From: Deltaproteobacteria bacterium
GTDB lineage: Bacteria; Desulfobacterota; Desulfobacteria; Desulfobacterales; C00003060
Reading direction: 5' to 3'
DNA length: 8,497 bases
NCBI GenBank assembly: GCA_019309815.1
Contig: JAFDFO010000143.1
Span: 1 to 8,497 of the forward strand
The notes under the pieces are model-generated. The model did not search any database. It was given only the letters and a program-made list of their open reading frames with translations, and was not told the DNA's origin. The position numbers and the translations under genes were made by a program. Of the stretch, positions 1 through 5,549 are shown piece after piece; the stretch's first letter is position 1; every line of letters begins with the position of its first letter.

Positions 1-1
1 G

Positions 2-448
2 GGTTATCAGGCCACGGTGGACTGGCCAAGCTGTACTTTCTATCAACAATTGATGCAGTACTATCCGCAAGCCAAGATCATTTTGACGGTACGCGATCCG
101 GATAAGTGGCATGAAAGTGGCCTTCGCACTATTCATCACTATGCTTCCGCCAAACAAGGCGTGATGAAATGGATAAGTCGGCTGAATCCAAAATCACGAG
201 CCCTCAGGCGGATGCGGCGCCACATTGTTTGGGACGGCACCTTCCACGGCCGGTTCGAGGACAAACAGGAGTCGATTGCTGTCTATCAGCGCCACAACGA
301 GGAGGTCAGGCGCATCGTCCCCCAAGACAAATTGCTCGTTTACGAGGTAAAGGATGGGTGGGAACCGCTGTGCGAATTCCTTGGCGTTCCAGTTCCGGAA
401 GACACCCCTTTTCCCCATTTGCATACGAGCAAGGAATACCCTCACTAA
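2..448 (+). CDS. Sulfotransferase family protein (Sulfotransfer_4-like), C-terminal part, 5' end outside window
   Basis: The frame is open from the first bases, so the N-terminus lies upstream; 148 residues are visible. The remnant reads DWPSCTFYQQLMQYYPQAK, then IILTVRDPDKWHESGLRTIH, and ends with KLLVYEVKDGWEPLCEFLGV and a proline-rich tail. This order (D-P-Y-x-L-M-YP-AK, then TVRDP..W..S, then V-DGW-PLC-FLGVPVP) is typical of the P-loop sulfotransferases grouped as Sulfotransfer_4, which are presumed to move sulfate from PAPS to an acceptor. In that fold the RD...W..S segment is the 3'-phosphate-binding part for PAPS; the 5'-phosphosulfate loop would be in the missing part. The substrate cannot be told. 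No signal peptide or membrane segment is visible in this piece. It is followed by a tRNA gene, so there is no operon partner downstream. Family assignment is fairly sure, function only general. Confidence 0.8.
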   Translation, partial: GYQATVDWPSCTFYQQLMQYYPQAKIILTVRDPDKWHESGLRTIHHYASAKQGVMKWISRLNPKSRALRRMRRHIVWDGTFHGRFEDKQESIAVYQRHNEEVRRIVPQDKLLVYEVKDGWEPLCEFLGVPVPEDTPFPHLHTSKEYPH

Positions 449-521
449 ATCAATGTGTGCCGTAGGGCTAAACCTGATCAAGTAATCACAATACGGGGAG
501 GCCCTGACTTCTACAATTTCG

Positions 522-549
522 TTGACTCTCCGCAAACCCAGATGATACA
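522..549 (+). promoter_or_regulatory. Candidate sigma-70 promoter of the tRNA-Thr gene
   Basis: TTGACT (522-527) matches five of six bases of the -35 consensus. GATACA (544-549) lies 16 bases further on as a weak -10. Transcription would begin near 556, about 12 bases before the mature tRNA, a usual leader length. The prediction rests on sequence match and position only. Confidence 0.45.
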
Positions 550-567
550 AGGTGTTCCAAGCATTTA

Positions 568-642
<75 letters not shown>

Positions 643-650
643 GTAAAGAG

Positions 651-683
651 AAGGGGTTAGTCAAAATGGCTAACCCCTTTTTC
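651..683. terminator. Probable bidirectional rho-independent terminator
   Basis: AAGGGGTTAG (651-660) pairs perfectly with CTAACCCCTT (670-679) around a 9-base loop. On the + strand the stem runs into TTTTTCTT, ending transcription of the tRNA nine bases after its CCA. On the - strand the same hairpin is followed by TTCTCTTT and sits about 60 bases past the stop codon of the FAD-oxidase gene, so it can also end the dnaA-like/glcD transcript. Confidence 0.85.
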
Positions 684-739
684 TTGGCAGGTTCAGTATT
701 GATGACAACGGCTGGTTTTTCGTGGATGGAATTCTTAGG

Positions 740-2107
740 TCAGAAGATCTTTCCAGGGTTTAATACCCCGTTCGGGTCGAACAGGGCCTTGATACGTTTC
801 ATCAGGGCAAGCTCTTCAGTGCCGATCTCCATCCCGATATACGGGGCCTTGGTGATTCCGACGCCATGTTCACCGGAAATCGTTCCCCCCAGTGCAATCG
901 TCTGTCGGAGTAGTTCCTTGATTGCAGATTCGGCTTTTGCAAGGGTCTCTTCGTCACGCTTGTCCAGCATGATGTTGAAATGTATGTTCCCATCACCCGC
1001 ATGCCCGAAGGTAACAATCGTGAGGCCGGTCCGCTCCCTCAGGTCGTCTATCCATTCCACCATGTCCGGGATGCGGCTGCGCGGCACTACGATGTCTTGA
1101 TTCATCTTGTCCGGTCCAAGTTTGTACAGTGCCGGCGATATGCCCTTGCGTGCCCTCCACAGTTCCCCGGCCTCTTGTGCCGAGCCTGCCACCTTTACTT
1201 CATGGGCACCCTTTCCCTCGCAAATCGGAACAAGCTGACCAAGGGTTGCCTCAACAGCAGACGGGCTTCCGTCGATGTCGATCAGCAGCATGGCCCCGGC
1301 ATCCACCGGAAGCCCGATCTTTAGATGATCTTCAACGCACCTTATGGCCGCTTGATCCATGTATTCTACGGTCCTCGGCAGAACCCCGGAGCGTACAATT
1401 TCTGAGACAGTACTTGCGGCGTCATGAATCCGGGCAAAGACCGCACTTAGCGTGCGCACCACCTCAGGGCGAGCCAGCAATCTGAATATGATCTTTGTAA
1501 TGATTCCCAGAGTCCCTTCTGACCCTACCATGAGCCGGGTCAAATCGTACCCAACAACACCCTTGGCCGTCCGGACTCCGGTCTTGATGATCTCTCCGGT
1601 TGGCAGCACCACCTCAAGACCCAGGACATAGTCGCGCGTAACCCCGTACTTGACGGCACGCGGCCCTCCGGCGCACTCAGCCACATTGCCCCCCAGCGTA
1701 CTGAAAGATGCACTGGCCGGATCAGGCGGGTAGAAAAGCCCCTTTTCCTCTACAACCTCTTGAAAATGCCCTGTCACCACACCGGGCTCTACTGCTGCAA
1801 CAAAATTTTCGGTATCAATGGATAGGATGCGACTAAACCGGGTCATGACGAGGACGAGTCCGCCTTGGACAGCAAGTGCCCCTCCGCTCATTCCGGTTCC
1901 GGCACCCCGGGGGACTACAAAGAACCGATGCTGATTGGCGAGTTTGAGGATTTTCGAGACTTCATCTGCATTGCCCGGAAAGGCGACGGCGTCTGGACGA
2001 TAGTGACGGTTGGTGGCGTCGTAGGCGTAACAGAGGAGGTCTTCTTCTGCGGTCGAGACGTGCTCCCCGCCAAGGATTGCCTCGATCTTGGGGATGATTG
2101 AGGTCAA
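740..2107 (-). CDS. glcD: FAD-linked oxidase, glycolate oxidase GlcD / D-lactate dehydrogenase type
   Basis: The 455-residue product is the usual length for GlcD-type flavoproteins, which oxidise 2-hydroxy acids such as glycolate or D-lactate and pass electrons on, often to an Fe-S subunit. The N-terminal FAD_binding_4 domain (about residues 38-210) shows PRGAGTGMSGGA (66-77), then YPPDPASASFSTLGGNVAEC and KGVVGYDLTRLMVGSEGTLG. The C-terminal FAD-oxidase_C domain shows GHAGDGNIHFN (368-378), GGTISGEHGVGITK (407-420) and the terminal NPGKIF. The start is TTG at 2107: it overlaps the stop of the dnaA-like gene in TTGA, and the N-terminus lines up with the family. A GAGAAGGTGG stretch lies rather far upstream, so translational coupling is likely. 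No GlcF/CCG-domain Fe-S partner is visible; a terminator follows. The exact substrate is not shown by the sequence. Confidence 0.9.
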   Translation of the reverse strand: MTSIIPKIEAILGGEHVSTAEEDLLCYAYDATNRHYRPDAVAFPGNADEVSKILKLANQHRFFVVPRGAGTGMSGGALAVQGGLVLVMTRFSRILSIDTENFVAAVEPGVVTGHFQEVVEEKGLFYPPDPASASFSTLGGNVAECAGGPRAVKYGVTRDYVLGLEVVLPTGEIIKTGVRTAKGVVGYDLTRLMVGSEGTLGIITKIIFRLLARPEVVRTLSAVFARIHDAASTVSEIVRSGVLPRTVEYMDQAAIRCVEDHLKIGLPVDAGAMLLIDIDGSPSAVEATLGQLVPICEGKGAHEVKVAGSAQEAGELWRARKGISPALYKLGPDKMNQDIVVPRSRIPDMVEWIDDLRERTGLTIVTFGHAGDGNIHFNIMLDKRDEETLAKAESAIKELLRQTIALGGTISGEHGVGITKAPYIGMEIGTEELALMKRIKALFDPNGVLNPGKIF

Positions 2108-3432
2108 AGACCGCCTGATTCCACCTTCTCAGAAAGGAACTCTACCTGCTTCTGGACAGCTCCTTGTTCTCGAATGAGCCGTTCAACCGTGCCAATGGCA
2201 TGAAGGGTGGTAGCGTGGTAGCGATTGAAGCTCCGACCAATGGACTGAAAGGACTCGGCTGTGTACCGACGAGACAGGTACATGGCAACCTGTCTAGGCT
2301 GGACAATGCGCCGCTTGCGGGAGCGAGAAAGGAGTTCATCCATGCCCATCTTGTAGTATTTGCATACAAGTTTTTGAATAGACTCTACTGTGATTTGCTG
2401 AGACCGTCGTGCAATATTTTTCGCCACGCTTTCAGCCAGCTTAACGTCTATGGGCAGGTTCAGGAGCGAGGCCTTAGCAGCAACCCCAACCAGGCCGCTT
2501 TCCAGTTGCCTCACGTTCTCTGTAAGCTCACTGGCAAGATAGTGAACCACGTCTTCAGGAATCTCAAGCGACTTCGAAGTAGCCTTTTTGTTGATGATAC
2601 GCACACGGGTTTCGTAATCAGGAGGTTCAATATTGGATATGATACCGGAAGAGAGCCGCGAAACGAGCTTTTTGTCCATCCTTGGGATATCATCAGGCAG
2701 ATGACTGCTCGTGAAAATAAGCTTCTTTTCTGCGGCAAGCAATGCATCAAGGGTGTATCCCAGCTCGTGTTGAGTCTTCTCCTTGCCACTCAGAAACTGA
2801 ACGTCTTCCAGAAGCAATACGTCGCACTGTCTCCGGTACTTCTCCTTGAACTGTTCAATAGCGTCATGCCGCAGAGCATAGACCATGGCATTGGTGAATT
2901 CCTCTGCCGTTACATAGCAGACGCGGATCGCAGAATCTTCATTCAGGATATGGTTAGCTGCAGCTTGAGAAAGGTGGCTCTTGCCGAGGCCTGTCTTGGA
3001 CAACAGAAAAAGGGAATTCTGGTGGCCATCCCTCCCGCATGCCAGAGACAGTGCAGCTTTGTAGGCAAAATCGTTGCACATACCAACGACAAACTCGTCA
3101 AAGGTAAAGCCTTTGTGGAAAATGGATACCGGGTGCTGCGGGTGTGAAACATGGGGAAGAAGAGGCTGCTTCGTGTCACCATTTTCGCTCGGGCGATCAG
3201 AAACCTCCAAAGAAATCTGACATGGTGTCTCAATAACCCTGGCAACCTCCTCTTCAATCAGGTCAACATAATGATTGATGACCCACTTCCTGGCAAATGT
3301 GTTAGGACATCCCAGTACGACCTTTTCGTCCCGATGGTCTAACCACTCCAACGGCTCGATCCAGACCATGAAACTGTGGTGCGGTATCTTCTTGTGGATC
3401 TTGGTTTTTGCTTGATTCCAGGCTGATTGCAT
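2104..3432 (-). CDS. dnaA: DnaA-like replication initiator, divergent (AAA+ with variant DNA-binding loop)
   Basis: The 442-residue product follows the DnaA layout. Domain I (about 1-70) includes AWNQAKTKI and F..WIEPL. A short linker follows, then the AAA+ domain III from FTFDEFVVG (109-117), with Walker B VLLLEDVQFLSGKE (205-218), the SR of the arginine-finger box (258-259) and sensor II NVRQLES (306-312). Domain IV (about 345-425) contains QPRQVAMYLSR and IGRSFNRYHATTLHA. Two departures stand out. The P-loop reads SKTGLGKS instead of GGVGLGKT. The recognition loop reads FNRYHATTLHA, one residue shorter than the FGGRDHTTVLHA type. I chose ATG 3432 because the protein then begins exactly at domain I; an in-frame GTG at 3483 would add 17 residues. 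Neither start has a clear Shine-Dalgarno sequence. It could be a lineage-specific second DnaA rather than the main initiator. It overlaps the glcD-type gene downstream. Confidence 0.88.
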   Translation of the reverse strand: MQSAWNQAKTKIHKKIPHHSFMVWIEPLEWLDHRDEKVVLGCPNTFARKWVINHYVDLIEEEVARVIETPCQISLEVSDRPSENGDTKQPLLPHVSHPQHPVSIFHKGFTFDEFVVGMCNDFAYKAALSLACGRDGHQNSLFLLSKTGLGKSHLSQAAANHILNEDSAIRVCYVTAEEFTNAMVYALRHDAIEQFKEKYRRQCDVLLLEDVQFLSGKEKTQHELGYTLDALLAAEKKLIFTSSHLPDDIPRMDKKLVSRLSSGIISNIEPPDYETRVRIINKKATSKSLEIPEDVVHYLASELTENVRQLESGLVGVAAKASLLNLPIDVKLAESVAKNIARRSQQITVESIQKLVCKYYKMGMDELLSRSRKRRIVQPRQVAMYLSRRYTAESFQSIGRSFNRYHATTLHAIGTVERLIREQGAVQKQVEFLSEKVESGGL

Positions 3433-3507
3433 GGGGCTACTTTGGGGGGCTTTGCGGCGAACCGCAAGACCACGAACTGTCACAGAAGCGCAATAAGAAA
3501 GACATAG

Positions 3508-3516
3508 ATTTTACCA
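3508..3516 (-). promoter_or_regulatory. Candidate extended -10 promoter element for the dnaA-like gene
   Basis: Read on the - strand, TGGTAAAAT is an extended -10 element (TGN followed by TAAAAT, five of six matches). No good -35 is present. Transcription would start near 3500, leaving a leader of about 70 bases to ATG 3432. A rival site further away is TTGAGT-N16-TACAAT at 3722-3749 on the same strand, about 290 bases before the start codon. Confidence 0.3.
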
Positions 3517-4001
3517 ACGGACGGAGGCCCCTAACCATGTAAGGATTCGGTGAAAAAGTGCAATTTTGTTGGATTTTGATGGAATTTTCGAGAAAGACTA
3601 TTCATAACCCCTGTAAGGTGTGCTGCTTCTAAAACATCAATATGAGGTTGTCAAACCGAAAGATCTGGAGTCTTGAGGACTTAGTGAATTTTCTTTCAAC
3701 ATATCATAACATGCTAATCTCATTGTATAATAGATCCAGCCCTACTCAAGAGGCTCTACAATGCAGCCTTTCTCCAGATACCAATTTTGTTTCAGTATTC
3801 CAACGCCTTGGCTCACTTCAAGGCTACTTTTGAACACCCTTCTCTTCTCCCAAAAACGCTGATTTGCTCCTATTTTGTCCTGTTTTCTCAAAATTGTACA
3901 GGTGCTTCTCTTTCTGCTCATAACAGACCGTTTTTACCGAATTAAAAATTTCGGCCACTGAATCCGGGTGCCCAAAACCCGTTAAAAGCCCCTTGAACTG
4001 A

Positions 4002-4028
4002 TTGACTTTTGCCGGCCAGACTTATAGA
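4002..4028 (+). promoter_or_regulatory. Candidate sigma-70 promoter of pdxA
   Basis: TTGACT (4002-4007) is followed after 15 bases by TATAGA (4023-4028); with the overlapping TAGATA (4025-4030) the spacing is 17. Transcription would begin close to the ribosome site, giving a leader of only about 15 bases. The -10 match is modest, so the start site is uncertain. Confidence 0.35.
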
Positions 4029-4030
4029 TA

Positions 4031-4048
4031 GTTCCTGAGGCGGGGAAC
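4031..4048 (+). promoter_or_regulatory. pdxA ribosome binding site in the loop of a small hairpin
   Basis: GTTCC (4031-4035) and GGAAC (4044-4048) can pair across the loop TGAGGCGG, which contains the purine-rich Shine-Dalgarno stretch GAGG (4037-4040), nine bases before ATG 4050. The 5-bp stem is short, so an effect on translation is only a possibility. The site supports ATG 4050 over the second ATG at 4059. Confidence 0.4.
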
Positions 4049-4049
4049 A

Positions 4050-5057
4050 ATGAAGAGCATGGAAAAACGCCCCATCATAGCGATCACGATGGGTGATCCT
4101 GTGGGCATCGGACCGGAAATCATCCCAAAGGCTCTCGTTGAATCGTCGGTCTATAGGGCTTGCCGCCCTTTGGTCCTTGGAGACGTAGCAGTAATCACGG
4201 CCGCGAGCGAACGGTTGAACACGGGGCTCCGGGTTCACAGTGTTGATTCTCCCGAGGCCGGCGTCTACCAACAGGGGAGCATCGATGTGATCGGGCTCTC
4301 TGACCTCGATTGCAGCCGGCTGCAGCATGGCCACCCAACCCGAGAGACCGGCCGCGCCATGGTGGCCTATATCAATCAAGCGATCGACTGGGCCATGCAG
4401 GGGCGTGTTCAGGGCCTGGCAACCTGTCCTATCAACAAGAGGGCCCTGCGTATGTCAGGCGTGGACTTCGACGGCCATACTGAGCTCTTGGCCGAGCGCA
4501 CCAAGACCTCAGACTACATTATGATGCTGGCCGGAAGCAGGCTTCGGGTTGCCCTGGTTACGATCCATCTACCCCTGGCCCGGGTTCCCGGAAAGCTGAC
4601 AACAGAGGCTGTCTTTAAGACAATTCGAATTACAGACGACGCTCTTAGAAGCGCTTTTGGCATCCCGAAACCAGCACTGGCAGTGGCAGCCTTGAACCCG
4701 CACGCAGGAGAAAACGGGTTGTTCGGAGATGAGGAGATCCAAATCATCTCCCCAGCCGTTAGCAAGGCCGGCGAAGCAGGCATTGATGTATCGGGCCCGC
4801 ATCCGCCGGATACAGTCTTCTACCGGGCGCTAAAAGGGCAATGGGATGCAGTCGTGTGTATGTACCACGATCAGGGCCTCATCCCCTTTAAGATGGTACA
4901 TTTTTCCGATGGTGTGAACGTCACCCTTGGCCTCCCAATTGTTCGTACGTCCGTGGATCACGGCACCGCATACGATATTGCCGGGACCGGAAAGGCCGAT
5001 CCGGGCAGCTTAGTGGCAGCCATACGAATGGCTGTGGAGCTATCCGGCAACCGGTAG
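4050..5057 (+). CDS. pdxA: 4-hydroxythreonine-4-phosphate dehydrogenase PdxA
   Basis: The 335-residue product has the full length of PdxA, the NAD-dependent, metal-requiring enzyme that oxidises 4-phosphohydroxy-L-threonine in the DXP-dependent route to pyridoxal phosphate (vitamin B6). Family signatures run in order: ITMGDPVGIGPEI (12-24), TCPINKRAL, GHTELLAERT (142-151), TIHLPLARVPGKLT (171-184), ALNPHAGENGLFGDEE (214-229), GPHPPDTVF and CMYHDQGLIPFK (270-281), ending with VRTSVDHGTAYDIAGTGKA. By alignment in mind with E. coli PdxA, His173, His218 and His273 are the three metal ligands. The usual GDPAGIG box reads GDPVGIG, a conservative change. The protein is cytoplasmic with no signal peptide. 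No pdxJ or ksgA neighbour is visible, and the gene seems to stand alone. Its last 18 bases overlap the 3' end of the convergent kinase gene. Confidence 0.96.
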   Translation: MKSMEKRPIIAITMGDPVGIGPEIIPKALVESSVYRACRPLVLGDVAVITAASERLNTGLRVHSVDSPEAGVYQQGSIDVIGLSDLDCSRLQHGHPTRETGRAMVAYINQAIDWAMQGRVQGLATCPINKRALRMSGVDFDGHTELLAERTKTSDYIMMLAGSRLRVALVTIHLPLARVPGKLTTEAVFKTIRITDDALRSAFGIPKPALAVAALNPHAGENGLFGDEEIQIISPAVSKAGEAGIDVSGPHPPDTVFYRALKGQWDAVVCMYHDQGLIPFKMVHFSDGVNVTLGLPIVRTSVDHGTAYDIAGTGKADPGSLVAAIRMAVELSGNR

Positions 5058-5489
5058 TTCGACCCTGAAAGTGGCACCCCCGAGCGAGTTATTCTCCACA
5101 AATATACTTCCGTTGTGCCGGCATACGATCTCGTGGGAGATATACAGTCCCAGCCCCGTCCCCTTCCCGACTTCTTTGGTTGTAAAGAAAGGCTTGAAGA
5201 TATCCTTCATGACTCCCTCTGTTATGCCAGGGCCATTGTCTTCACATTCAATGACAACCATCGTTCTATACGGGTCGTAGCCAGTCCTGACAACGATTCT
5301 CCCCAGCTGACTGTCCACAACCTGAATGGCATTGCCTATGATATTCAGGCAAACCTGAGCCAGGTTGGCAGCATTCCCCCTGATCTCCGGAAGGGTTTCT
5401 GCGTAAGCCTCAAGGATATGAATGCCTGTACCCTTATGCTGATTGAAGAGGACTTTCAGCGCATCTTTGCACACGTCATTTAGGGCCAC
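5040..5489 (-). pseudogene. Histidine kinase C-terminal fragment: HATPase_c domain, out of frame with its N-terminal half
   Basis: This 149-residue frame, entered here at GTG 5489, is the ATP-binding half of the sensor kinase begun at 7282. It shows the N box CLNIIGNAIQVV, the G1 box CEDNGPGIT, the F box IFKPFFTT and the G2 box GKGTGLGLYISHE, then the usual end GGATFRVELPVAG. It corresponds to residues 595-743 of the restored 743-residue kinase. The frame remains open upstream into the 11-bp duplication at 5550-5571. Deleting one repeat copy reads LKELDRAGGIVASLLGISRQ straight through, as in intact kinases. GTG 5489 has only a weak ribosome site, so this piece is probably not made alone unless the frame is restored. 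Its stop codon lies inside the end of pdxA (18-bp convergent overlap). Confidence 0.85.
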
Positions 5490-5527
5490 GGGTTCCGAGT
5501 CTTCGTGGGTCTGGCGGGATATCCCAA

Positions 5528-5549
5528 GGAGGCTTGCTACAATGCCTCC
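5528..5549. repeat. Stem-loop beside the duplication, holding the premature stop in its loop
   Basis: GGAGGCTTG (5528-5536) pairs with CAA (5540-5542) and GCCTCC (5544-5549), with one bulged base at 5543 and a three-base loop at 5537-5539. Read on the - strand the loop is TAG, the exact stop codon that ends the N-terminal kinase piece. The stem ends directly against the 11-bp tandem repeat. It could promote polymerase slippage; it may also be chance. Confidence 0.5.

Larger units (their letters stand above)
3433..4049. other. AT-rich divergent intergenic region between the dnaA-like gene and pdxA
   Basis: About 600 bp without a convincing gene. A 63-codon frame at 3642-3833 (+) has no clear ribosome site and no recognisable family, so I do not call it. 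The region is visibly richer in A+T than its flanks. It contains no TTATNCACA DnaA box on either strand. GTTATGA occurs three times on the - strand (3602-3608, 3704-3710, 3918-3924). CAATTTTG occurs at 3561-3568 and 3782-3789, and inverted at 3889-3896. A small hairpin CCGAA/TTCGG lies at 3937-3954. Promoters for both flanking genes must lie here. A role as replication origin is possible by position only. Confidence 0.5.

Noticed and set aside
2164..3147. 327-codon frame (+) opposite the dnaA-like gene
   Set aside because: It lies wholly antisense to a clearly conserved DnaA-type protein and shows no domain of its own.
3642..3833. 63-codon open frame (+) in the AT-rich gap
   Set aside because: No ribosome site, no recognisable motif, composition like the surrounding non-coding DNA.
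3433..4049. Region as a canonical replication origin
   Set aside because: Adjacent to a dnaA-like gene and AT-rich, but no TTATNCACA box, no AT-rich 13-mer series and no dnaN or other origin neighbours.
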